From Thermosynechococcus sp. (GTDB taxonomy: Bacteria; Cyanobacteriota; Cyanobacteriia; Thermosynechococcales; Thermosynechococcaceae), in contig NZ_AP024678.1 of assembly GCF_025999095.1 (NCBI RefSeq), positions 558,001-622,000 on the forward strand: a stretch of 64,000 nucleotides of DNA, written 5' to 3'. Shown piece after piece: positions 19,697-27,208 of the stretch; the first letter of the stretch is position 1, and each line of letters begins with the position of its first letter. The position numbers were made by a program, and so were the translations under genes. Below the pieces are notes generated by a model that saw only the letters and a program-made list of their open reading frames with translations, made no database searches and was not told the origin of the DNA.

Positions 19697-20100
19697 AGCA
19701 ATCCATCCATCACATCAGTAATTGGCTTTAACTTGGCGGGGGCATGGAGGAGCTCAATGTCCCGTAGCCAGACCACACCGCGTCCCATGAATTCCACCCC
19801 AATTTTAATCAAGCCGGGGGTCTGGGGTTCTGGTTTGAGGTGAAAAGGCACCTCGCACAGGTGCCAGTCGCGATCGCCCACGAGGGAAACCGTGCGCGAA
19901 AATGTCCAACCCAAGGGTTGACTGCGGCTGAGGAACAGTTGTGCCCCCTCCGGCAAGCTCCCGGTTTTGACTAAAGCACGGCACAGGAGCAGTTGATCTC
20001 CCCCTTGGGCAGAGGGCACTTCCAGCCACAGATGGGCTTCCGGGAGTTCAAAGAGGGGAACTGTCTGCGGCCAGTGGGACTCCAGACACCAAGCAGCCAC
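19693..20100 (-). CDS. Conserved hypothetical protein, probable 3' part of a split gene
   Basis: I do not recognise the family. The 135-aa frame from a GTG at 20100 is beta-rich (HLWLEVPSAQGGDQLLLCRA, DRDWHLCEVPFHL, LIKIGVEFMGRGVVWLRDIE). This is reminiscent of a jelly-roll carbohydrate-binding fold, which is an inference only. It overlaps a shorter frame (20048-20299) in a different phase, and a single-base change near 20103 would join the two. It ends 4 bp into purQ, so it is translationally coupled to purQ. Confidence 0.55.
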   Translation of the reverse strand: MAAWCLESHWPQTVPLFELPEAHLWLEVPSAQGGDQLLLCRALVKTGSLPEGAQLFLSRSQPLGWTFSRTVSLVGDRDWHLCEVPFHLKPEPQTPGLIKIGVEFMGRGVVWLRDIELLHAPAKLKPITDVMDGLL

Positions 20101-20299
20101 CTTCGACTCTCACGCCGGAGCCAGCGATCGGTTGATCCACCCCCGCCCGCAAGAAGGCAATGCGCTGGAAGGGAGCTGTGGCTTCCGGCACTTGCAGCAA
20201 AGGGGCAAGGGTGTGGGCCAGGGACTGTAATCCCGATTCAATGCCGGCCTTGATGCCCGCCTCGATACTGGCTAATAGATCATCCCACCAGTTGAACAT
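20048..20299 (-). CDS. Short ORF, probable 5' part of a split gene
   Basis: This is an 83-aa frame starting MFNWWDDLLASIEAGIKAG, just 5 bp after purS on the same strand. The N-terminal ~35 residues form an amphipathic helix, and the part ending VDQPIAGSGVRVE reads like the edge of a beta domain. After that the frame has low-quality sequence and stops, while the overlapping frame (starting at 20100) picks up with the beta-rich AAWCLESHWPQTVPL. It is best explained as one gene interrupted by a +1 shift around GAAGGTGGC (about 20098-20106). Two real overlapping genes are the alternative. Confidence 0.45.
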   Translation of the reverse strand: MFNWWDDLLASIEAGIKAGIESGLQSLAHTLAPLLQVPEATAPFQRIAFLRAGVDQPIAGSGVRVEGGCLVSGVPLAADSSPL

Positions 20300-20304
20300 C
20301 GTGC

Positions 20305-20574
20305 CTACGCTGCGGCAGTCGCCAGCTCCTGCAATTCAATGCGAAAGGTTTCAATCACCGGATTGGCTAACAGTTGATCGGCAATGTCGGTGAGTTGTGC
20401 CTCGGCAGTGGCGCGATCGCGGGCCTCTAGGGTCAGTTCCACCAGTTTGCCAATCCGCACCGATTGCACATTTGTATAACCCAGATGATGGATCCCCGCC
20501 TGTACGGCGACTCCTGCGGGATCTAACACCGATGGTCGCAGTGTCACAAACACCTGTGCCCGGAATTGTGCCAT
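20305..20574 (-). CDS. purS: FGAM synthase small subunit
   Basis: PurS is the small structural subunit that bridges PurL and PurQ in the FGAM synthase complex. The 89-aa protein matches the usual 80-90 aa size and shows the family patterns FVTLRPSVLDPAGVAVQ, IHHLGY and VRIGKLVELTLE near the middle, followed by the C-terminal NPVIETFRIEL. It starts 3 bp after the SPFH gene stop and leads into the split gene and purQ, forming a compact minus-strand run. Confidence 0.93.
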   Translation of the reverse strand: MAQFRAQVFVTLRPSVLDPAGVAVQAGIHHLGYTNVQSVRIGKLVELTLEARDRATAEAQLTDIADQLLANPVIETFRIELQELATAAA

Positions 20575-20577
20575 GGA

Positions 20578-21537
20578 CTATACCTCGCGGGGAGACTGCT
20601 CGATTAGGGACTTTACCCCCTCAATCGTGGCTGGGATACTGCTGGGGTCTATAAATAGTACTTTACTGCTATCACTGTGGCCAATGGTGCGTCCCATATC
20701 CAAGTAGCTCTGAGCAAGGAGAAACTGGAGCGCTTCCTTCGTCTTGGGATCTTCGTGCAGTGCTGCCGCAATAATCTTCATCGCTTCTGCAGTTCCTTGG
20801 GCACGCAAAATCTGATCTTGACGCTCGGCTTGGGCACGCAACACGACCACTTTTTGTTCTGCTTCCGCTGCCAGAATGGCGGCTTTTTGTTCTGCCTCGG
20901 CGGCTAACACTTGAGCTTCTGCTTTACCCCGAGCAGAGTTGATGGCCGCTTCCCGTTCCCCTTCGGAGGTGAGAATAGCAGCGCGTTTTTTGCGCTCCGC
21001 AGACATTTGCAGCTCCATCGACTCTTGGACTGCCTGCGAGGGGGCAATATCCCGCAGTTCCACACGGGTCACCTTCACGCCCCACGGATCTGTAGCAATA
21101 TCAAGATCCCGTAGCAGGGTCTCATTCACTTGGGTACGGGCGGTAAAAGTTTCATCCAGTTCTAGCTTCCCCATTTCTGCCCGAATCTGCGTTTGCACCA
21201 AATTCACCATCGCCATTTTCAGGTTTTCCACCCTATAGTAGGCGCGCTCCATATCAATAATCCGCCAGTAAACGACGGCATCCACGGTAATCGTTACATT
21301 GTCACGGGTGATACACTGCTGCGGCGGAATATCTAGGACCTTTTCCCGAATCGTTTCCTCAAAGGCCACGCGCTCAAAGATTGGCAATATAAAATTCAAC
21401 CCCGGTTCCAAGCGACGGTGATAGCTGCCCAACCGCTCCACCAGCGCCATATTGCCCTGATTGACAATCCGCACAGAGCTAGCGACACCCCAGGTCCCAA
21501 ACCCCAAGAAAGACAGCAAAGCAAAGAGCTCATTCAT
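20578..21537 (-). CDS. SPFH/band 7 (stomatin-prohibitin) membrane protein
   Basis: The 319-aa protein has one N-terminal membrane segment and then an SPFH domain ([20 protein letters not shown] through VTRVELRDI). A long alanine- and glutamate-rich coiled coil follows ([20 protein letters not shown]). Such proteins oligomerise on membranes as scaffolds and protease modulators; the cyanobacterial homologues (Phb1-3, slipins) have no firm function. I chose the ATG at 21537, five codons inside the longest frame, because it precedes the membrane helix directly. It is upstream of, and nearly abuts, purS. Confidence 0.9.
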   Translation of the reverse strand: MNELFALLSFLGFGTWGVASSVRIVNQGNMALVERLGSYHRRLEPGLNFILPIFERVAFEETIREKVLDIPPQQCITRDNVTITVDAVVYWRIIDMERAYYRVENLKMAMVNLVQTQIRAEMGKLELDETFTARTQVNETLLRDLDIATDPWGVKVTRVELRDIAPSQAVQESMELQMSAERKKRAAILTSEGEREAAINSARGKAEAQVLAAEAEQKAAILAAEAEQKVVVLRAQAERQDQILRAQGTAEAMKIIAAALHEDPKTKEALQFLLAQSYLDMGRTIGHSDSSKVLFIDPSSIPATIEGVKSLIEQSPREV

Positions 21538-21552
21538 GGTTGTGGTTCCCAA

Positions 21553-21751
21553 ACCAGTTCACTACTACTCTAGTGGCTTGCCCTTTGAGCGTCATGCCCA
21601 GCGGCAGAGAATTCATAATCTGTTACCCATTCCCCTGGGAGGGGTGTTGCTACTTATGATATTTGTGATGCAACCGCACATCTCTTTTCCGCAGATTCCG
21701 TTAGCTGCTTTAATGCACCAACGCCCTCTCTAGAGAGAAAATTGTTCTGAG
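21553..21751. other. Gap between SPFH gene and island, boundary of an insertion
   Basis: No convincing gene is present. One short plus-strand frame from an ATG at 21536 could encode 65 aa with a single hydrophobic stretch, but it has no ribosome-binding site and is likely chance. The 13-bp direct repeat described separately lies here (21714-21726). Confidence 0.5.
21714..21726 (+). repeat. Left copy of 13-bp direct repeat flanking low-GC insert
   Basis: TGCACCAACGCCC is present here and again at 24026-24038. The two copies enclose the low-GC membrane gene and the decayed transposase. Confidence 0.75.
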
Positions 21752-22882
21752 ATGCTCAGCAAAACAAAAATAGAAAAATATGCACCATATGGAGTTTGGA
21801 TATTTTTTACCTACTTTTGTCGTTATTACGCAATAGAAATTTTGAATGGCGGAAACAACTGGAAAACGGGTGATTGGCTAATCAATTACAGTGCAGGATT
21901 CGTACGAAGAGGACTAATAGGGAGCTTCTTCTTAAAAGTCTCAGATTTTGGTTTACCATTGTTATGGGTAACCTATATCACACAAGTAGCTGTCTATGCT
22001 CTAATTTTTGGTCTTGTACTAAAGCTCTATTATAGAAAGAAAAGAAGTTTGTTTTGGCTTTTAATTCTATTTTCGCCAGCATTTTTGCTCTTCCCTTTTT
22101 ACGATATACAAGGTGGATTCCGAAAGGAAATTCTTATTTTCCTAATCTTTGCTTTTTTTTGCCTGATATATGCCAATAAGAATGTCACCCCTTTTAAGCT
22201 AACCTTGATATCTGTTGCTTGGAGCGTAGCAGCACTCTCGCATGAATTAACTGTTTTCACGCTACCGTTTTTTATTTATTTGATTTATGTGAGTACAAAA
22301 GACGGACTTATCACTAGTCGTACCGCTATTGCCTACAGCTTAATCCTCACCATAGCAAGCTCAGTAATTTTGCTTCTCGCTTTTTTTTATAAAGGCAATG
22401 AGGCTTTAGAGCAGGCCATTTGTCAATCTTTAACAACTCGCAACCTTGATCCCAATATCTGTAAAGGATCTATCGATTGGCTTAGCGAAGATATCGGTCC
22501 TGCGCTAGGACGTGTACTAAGTTCTTTGAATCACCGGTCTATCTTTACCCCTTTATTCCTTTGGCTTGCACTACTTCCTCTTTCATTTACTACATGGTGG
22601 AACAAAGAACGAAAAATTCTGTTTTTGGCTAGCATAGCAACAATCTTTCCTCTTTTTCTCGTTGCAATTGATTGGGGTCGTTGGGTTCATGTCATCATAT
22701 TTATGTTTTTCTGTCTTGCTCTTGCAAGCGAAGTAGACATTAAGTATCGCTACAGACGAATTTTTATCGTTACTGGACTAATCTATCTAACAACTTGGTC
22801 CATACCACACTGTTGTGTTGGTGGATATGACACTGGTTTTTTAAGACGTGCATTAAAGTGGCTAATAGACAATCTGGGTTAA
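21752..22882 (+). CDS. Polytopic membrane protein, possibly envelope polysaccharide-related
   Basis: The 376-aa protein has about ten hydrophobic segments. A loop after the first segment reads TGDWLINYSAGFVRRGLIG. I recall this pattern from membrane proteins of surface-polysaccharide clusters, where some act as GT-C-type glycosyltransferases or polymerases; function here is not proven. The DNA is clearly more AT-rich than its neighbours and carries no HIP1 octamer, both signs of lateral gain. It starts 26 bp after the left copy of the 13-bp direct repeat. The frame is intact from ATG to TAA. The next plus-strand gene cluster (24.06 kb on) concerns lipid-linked pentose synthesis, which may or may not be related. 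Confidence 0.7.
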   Translation: MLSKTKIEKYAPYGVWIFFTYFCRYYAIEILNGGNNWKTGDWLINYSAGFVRRGLIGSFFLKVSDFGLPLLWVTYITQVAVYALIFGLVLKLYYRKKRSLFWLLILFSPAFLLFPFYDIQGGFRKEILIFLIFAFFCLIYANKNVTPFKLTLISVAWSVAALSHELTVFTLPFFIYLIYVSTKDGLITSRTAIAYSLILTIASSVILLLAFFYKGNEALEQAICQSLTTRNLDPNICKGSIDWLSEDIGPALGRVLSSLNHRSIFTPLFLWLALLPLSFTTWWNKERKILFLASIATIFPLFLVAIDWGRWVHVIIFMFFCLALASEVDIKYRYRRIFIVTGLIYLTTWSIPHCCVGGYDTGFLRRALKWLIDNLG

Positions 22883-22992
22883 AAAAACAATGGTTTATGC
22901 GGGTGTTGGTACACAATTAGCTTTATTGATTAATATACCTATGGGTTGAATCACCGGTTTCCAGCATAATCTTCCCCTCTCTCCATCCTGAT

Positions 22993-23933
22993 TCATGCAG
23001 CAGGCGCACTATGCCCAGCCCGCACGCACTGTGGCGTGTCAAGATAGGTCAAAGTCTTGATGATCGCCGCACGCACATGACTCTCCGCAACCTGCCAGTC
23101 AAAGGCCCGTGGGAAGAGATGATCCCCAGTTGCTTGAACCAGTACATCATATTCTCGGCAAGGCTGCCCAGGTGATGGCCAGATTCTTCCTTCCAACCTT
23201 CCTGTTCCTTGGCGGCAATCTCGGCGAGGATCAGGTCACGGGGAGGACTATTCCCCCAAGGCACCGCCTCCTCGCGCGGCGGTATGCTTACCTTCACCTG
23301 AGGTTCGCTGGTGGCAGCATGCACTGCCTCGGCGTCGTAAGTGCCATCGGCACTGACTTCGGAAATGTCGCCTTCGACTTTCGAGAGCAGGTCAGGAAAG
23401 ACTTCACTGTCGTGCCAGTGGGTAGTGGTGATCTCGATGCGGACGATGTTCTTTTGGTCGTTGCATCTACCGACAGATCGATTTTGCGCCAGGTGCAACG
23501 CTTGAGTGCCCCATGCTGGTGCACCTTACCATTCACTTTCACGGAAAATCTTCAAACCGATCGAGTCCACCACGACATGGATCGCACCTGTTCTCCAACG
23601 ATGTGGAATCTTCACTTCCAACGTGGCCGCCTGGCGCGACAGATGAGCGTGATTCAGCACCGGCAAGTTCAGCCCACACAGGCGCATCAGGGAGTTCACC
23701 AACCCTTCCGCAGCACGATAGGGCGGACGGGACAGAATCTTGATCATCAGACAGAATTGAATGGCCCAGTCAGAATAAAGCCTCGACCTACCTCGCCCGT
23801 TCGGAGGAAGGGGCGTCCAGTTCTTGGCAATGTCCTCCTCATCAAACTAGATCGTTTGGTTGCTATGATTGACCAGTGCATGGTCATATTTCGCCTAGTT
23901 CTTCACCTAGTAGCGATGTTTCTCCTCTGCCAT
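22993..23933 (-). pseudogene. Decayed IS5-family transposase
   Basis: Joined across three frames, the minus strand encodes an IS5-like DDE transposase: a HALVNHSN...FDEED N-terminus, SDWAIQFCLMIKIL, LEVKIPHRWRTGAIHVVVDS with the first catalytic Asp, VSADGTYDAEAVHAA with the second, and an AENMMYWFKQL-type C-terminal region with the Glu. It is inactive. Three in-frame TAG codons lie at codons 9 (23909-23907), 13 (23897-23895) and 29 (23849-23847), and frameshifts are near 23525, 23456 and 23130. By alignment with the family from memory, codons 13 and 29 replace tryptophan (TGG). Terminal inverted repeats were not identified. Confidence 0.85.
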
Positions 23934-24025
23934 GCGCTCGTTTCGCTGGGTTCTTACTACCATTTGCTTTCCCTTTGTCTGTCAAACGACCATCTATTAG
24001 TGTAGAAGTAAAATACTATTGTTAT

Positions 24026-24038
24026 TGCACCAACGCCC
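24026..24038 (+). repeat. Right copy of 13-bp direct repeat flanking low-GC insert
   Basis: TGCACCAACGCCC, identical to 21714-21726. It lies between the decayed transposase and the start of the HAD-UbiA gene. The following bases CAGCAAAAC also occur shortly after the left copy, at 21758. Confidence 0.75.
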
Positions 24039-24061
24039 AGCAAAACCTTAAATTGTAAAAA

Positions 24062-25468
24062 ATGGTTTATCTTCTTGTTAATCTCGATAACACCCTACTG
24101 ACAACGGATGTTCTTCTAGAATTAATCTGTTTGTCTTTTGGTAGGTCTCTAATTCAATTCTTCAAAATAAGAAGCTTCAATCCTGCTCAGATCAAAGGAA
24201 AATTAGCTACCTGTGCTGATTTAGACATTACCACATTACCCTATAACTCAGAAGTTATTCAGTATATTCAAGATTGGAAAGCCAAGGGGGGTAAGGTTGC
24301 CCTCATCACTGCCACTGATCAACTCGTTGCTGAAACGATTGCTGCCCATTTGGGGCTTTTTGATGAGGTTTATGGTTCTGATGGCCAGCTTAATTTGAAG
24401 GGAGAAAACAAGGCAAGGTTTATCCTAGAGCACTTTGGTGAGCAAAATGTTATCTACATGGGCAATTCTGTGGCTGATTTACCTGTGTGGGCAGTTGCGG
24501 CCAAAGCAATTACCGTCAATGCCTCTCCTCGGCTACGCCAAAAAGTCGAGCAAATCAATCCCAATGTGGAACATCTAGGGAGTGCAAAACGCAGCATTCA
24601 ACCCTACTTCAAGGAAATTCGGCCCCATCAGTGGGTAAAAAATGTGTTGGTCTTTGTGCCGATGCTTGCAGGGCATCAGTTTAATTTGCCCACTTTTTGG
24701 ATTGCGCTGGTGGCAGCAATTGCTTTTAGTCTGACGGCGTCCAGTGTCTATGTTTTAAATGATCTTTTAGATTTGCAGGCCGATCGCGCCCATCCCCGCA
24801 AGCGTCATCGTCCCTTTGCCGCTGGAGATATTCCCCTCTCCCACGGGATATGGCTGATTTTGATCCTCCTCGGCGCCGGCATGGCGATCGCCACCACCAT
24901 TAGTTGGTCATTTCTGGGCCTTCTCCTTGCCTATTATGGTCTCACGACTGCCTACTCCTTTTACCTAAAGCGGCAGATAGTTATTGACATTTGCCTCCTT
25001 GCTGGCCTTTACACGATTCGCATCTTTGCAGGTGCGGTTGCCACAGGGATTTCCCTCAGTGTGTGGCTTTTGGCGTTCTCCATCTTTTTCTTCTTTTGTC
25101 TGGCAAGTGTCAAGCGGCAAGCAGAACTGGTGGATCACTATCACCGCAAACAGCTCAAGGCCAGTGGTCGAGGCTACCACGTTGACGATTTGCCGATTAT
25201 TAGCATGATGGCCATTGGGGCGGGTTATGTCTCAATTTTGGTGCTGGCGCTCTATATCAACTCTCCCCAAGTGCAGCTTCTTTACACAAAACCGCAGGTA
25301 CTCTGGGGCATTTGCTGTGTGCTTCTATACTGGATTACCCGAACCATCATGCTGACCCACCGCGGTTTGATGCACTATGATCCAATTGTTTATGCAATTA
25401 AAGATCGACAAAGTCAAATCTGTTTCTTGATTTGTCTGGTTTGCTTTATCCTAGGTGGAGTTTTATGA
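24062..25468 (+). CDS. HAD-UbiA fusion, polyprenyl-phosphate phosphoribosyltransferase-like
   Basis: This is a 468-aa two-domain protein. Residues ~1-175 are a HAD-phosphatase fold. Residues ~185-468 are a UbiA prenyltransferase with about eight membrane helices. The UbiA motif NDLLDLQADRAHPRKRHRP (Asn233-Asp234, Asp237, Asp241) matches the decaprenyl-phosphate phosphoribosyltransferase group (mycobacterial Rv3806c), which transfers 5-phosphoribosyl from PRPP to a polyprenyl phosphate. The HAD domain would then be expected to remove the 5-phosphate. However, motif I reads NLDNT (Asn7 in place of the nucleophile Asp) and motif IV reads GNSVAD (Asn135 for Asp), so phosphatase activity is doubtful. 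It is coupled by ATGA overlap to the next gene. Confidence 0.85.
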   Translation: MVYLLVNLDNTLLTTDVLLELICLSFGRSLIQFFKIRSFNPAQIKGKLATCADLDITTLPYNSEVIQYIQDWKAKGGKVALITATDQLVAETIAAHLGLFDEVYGSDGQLNLKGENKARFILEHFGEQNVIYMGNSVADLPVWAVAAKAITVNASPRLRQKVEQINPNVEHLGSAKRSIQPYFKEIRPHQWVKNVLVFVPMLAGHQFNLPTFWIALVAAIAFSLTASSVYVLNDLLDLQADRAHPRKRHRPFAAGDIPLSHGIWLILILLGAGMAIATTISWSFLGLLLAYYGLTTAYSFYLKRQIVIDICLLAGLYTIRIFAGAVATGISLSVWLLAFSIFFFFCLASVKRQAELVDHYHRKQLKASGRGYHVDDLPIISMMAIGAGYVSILVLALYINSPQVQLLYTKPQVLWGICCVLLYWITRTIMLTHRGLMHYDPIVYAIKDRQSQICFLICLVCFILGGVL

Positions 25469-25872
25469 CTTTACAAACCCTAATTATTCGCTATACTGCT
25501 TTTGCGGTGATTGCTACCTTGATGAATTTATTTTTTCAGAGGATAATATTAATTATTGATAATAGCTTGCCTTATTTTATGGCCGCAGTGGCAGTGGGTA
25601 CGCTCGTGGGATTGGTGGTGAAATACTATCTGGATAAGCGATGGATTTTCTTTGATCATAAAAAGGGTATCCATCATTATAGCCGTCAATTTAGTCTGTA
25701 TGCTTCAATGGGAATTTTTACAACCGCCATTTTTTGGGGATTTGAAACCGTATTTTGGTTGATTTGGCAAAGCCATTTTATGCGGGAAATGGGTGCCATT
25801 ATTGGTTTAGCTATTGGCTATGGGGTCAAGTATCACTTGGATAAACGATATGTCTTCTCTAATGACTCCTAG
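25465..25872 (+). CDS. GtrA-like membrane protein
   Basis: This small (135 aa) four-helix membrane protein of the GtrA/DPMS family carries the paired VKYYLDKRWIFFD and VKYHLDKRYVFSND signatures, which close each half of the fold. GtrA-type proteins are thought to flip or help transfer polyprenyl-phosphate-linked sugars; in mycobacteria a GtrA-like protein (Rv3789) sits with the arabinan genes. The ATG at 25465 overlaps the HAD-UbiA stop as ATGA, indicating coupled translation. The longer open frame upstream is inside the previous gene. Confidence 0.85.
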   Translation: MTLQTLIIRYTAFAVIATLMNLFFQRIILIIDNSLPYFMAAVAVGTLVGLVVKYYLDKRWIFFDHKKGIHHYSRQFSLYASMGIFTTAIFWGFETVFWLIWQSHFMREMGAIIGLAIGYGVKYHLDKRYVFSNDS

Positions 25873-27208
25873 GAGTTCTCTTAAAAGGCTCTGCGGCTGG
25901 GGACGCTATCCTGTGCAGACCTGTCATGTTTATTGCCCGCGCTCAGAATCCGAGATTATCCAGCTTCTCAACAGAGGTTTGCCACTCATTGCCCGTGGAA
26001 ATGGCCGTGCCTACGGAGATAGCGCCCTCAATCGGCAAGCAACACTGCAAATGAGCCACTTCAATCGCCTATTGGGGTTTAATCCGCAAACTGGTCAATT
26101 GATTGCTGAGGCAGGGGTTCTGCTGGCAGAGATTCTAGAGATTTTTGTGCCTCGCGGTTGGTTTCCCCTGATTACCCCCGGCACGAAGTTTGTTACGGTG
26201 GGGGGTATGATTGCCGCCGATGTGCATGGAAAAAACCACCACAAAGAGGGCAGTTTTGTTCAGAGTTTAGACTGGCTGGATCTCCTAACCAGCGAGGGGC
26301 AAATGTATCGCTGCTCCCCTTCAGAAAATCGAGATTTGTTTTACTGGACGGTGGGGGGAATGGGCTTGACGGGGGTGATCCTCAGGGCAGCCTTTCGATT
26401 GCGCCCCATTGAGACGGCTTGGGTTCGCCAAACTACCTATGTCGCCAGGAATTTGGACGAGGCGGTTGATCTCTTTGAGGCTGCGCAGGATGTGACCTAC
26501 GCCGTGGCTTGGATTGATTGTCTAGCGGCTCGTTCTCAGTTGGGGCGGTCTGTGGTGATGCTAGGGGAACACGCGACACGCCAGGAGCTGCCAACCAAAT
26601 ATCGGCAGAGGCCACTGCAGACTCCGCAACGACGTCAGTTCTCGATTCCTGTGGATTTTCCCAATGGTGCCTTGAATTCATTAACTGTGCGTGCCTTGAA
26701 TCAACTGTATTTTCTCAATAGTCAACGCAAGGCTGGCCTGTCCTTTGTCGATTGGGATACTTTCTTCTATCCCCTGGATAGTCTCTTGGGATGGAATCGC
26801 ATCTATGGGCGGCGTGGTTTTGTCCAGTTCCAATGCGTCTTGCCCCTGAGCACTGCCCGCGAGGGTCTAGGGGCGTTACTGCATTGCACGTCAGTCGCAG
26901 GAGCGGGGTCCTTTCTCGGAGTTTTGAAGAAGTTGGGTGATCAACAGGGTTATTTTTCATTTCCGATGGCGGGTTATACCTTGGCTCTGGACTTTCCGAT
27001 GTGCCAACGCACCCTCAAGCTTTTGGATCAACTGGAGGAGATCACTCTACAGCATGGGGGTCGCTTTTACCTTGCCAAGGATAGCCATTTAACTCCGCTG
27101 CGCCTGCGCCAGTCCGATTGTCGGGTAGAAACGTTTGTAAAAGTCAGGGATGCCCACCAGTGGAGGGTGAACTTTGCTTCAGAACAGTCGCAGAGGTTAA
27201 ATTTATGA
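25862..27208 (+). CDS. DprE1-like FAD-dependent polyprenyl-phosphoryl-ribose oxidase
   Basis: A flavoprotein of the vanillyl-alcohol-oxidase fold, expected to oxidise the 2'-hydroxyl of polyprenyl-phosphoryl-ribose to the keto form. From this ATG it is 448 aa. The FAD-binding RGNGRAYGDS is at 45-54, followed by TPGTKFVTVGGMIAADVHG and KNHHKEGS. The catalytic lysine region VLKKLG is at 354-359 and the YLAKDS lysine is Lys406. Where mycobacterial DprE1 has Cys387 (NICVDFP), this protein has TLALDFP with Ala375. ATGs at 25850 and 25862 are both possible; both overlap the gtrA-like gene. Followed by an ATGA overlap with the reductase. Confidence 0.87.
   Translation: MTPRSSLKRLCGWGRYPVQTCHVYCPRSESEIIQLLNRGLPLIARGNGRAYGDSALNRQATLQMSHFNRLLGFNPQTGQLIAEAGVLLAEILEIFVPRGWFPLITPGTKFVTVGGMIAADVHGKNHHKEGSFVQSLDWLDLLTSEGQMYRCSPSENRDLFYWTVGGMGLTGVILRAAFRLRPIETAWVRQTTYVARNLDEAVDLFEAAQDVTYAVAWIDCLAARSQLGRSVVMLGEHATRQELPTKYRQRPLQTPQRRQFSIPVDFPNGALNSLTVRALNQLYFLNSQRKAGLSFVDWDTFFYPLDSLLGWNRIYGRRGFVQFQCVLPLSTAREGLGALLHCTSVAGAGSFLGVLKKLGDQQGYFSFPMAGYTLALDFPMCQRTLKLLDQLEEITLQHGGRFYLAKDSHLTPLRLRQSDCRVETFVKVRDAHQWRVNFASEQSQRLNL

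Noticed and set aside
21536-21733. 65-codon plus frame with one hydrophobic stretch, divergent from the SPFH gene
   Set aside because: There is no ribosome-binding site, no known family, and it ends at the edge of the 13-bp repeat. Chance is likely.
23109-24005. 298-codon plus frame across the decayed transposase
   Set aside because: It is the complement of the transposase. The minus strand gives the recognisable IS5-type protein pieces, so this is a shadow frame.
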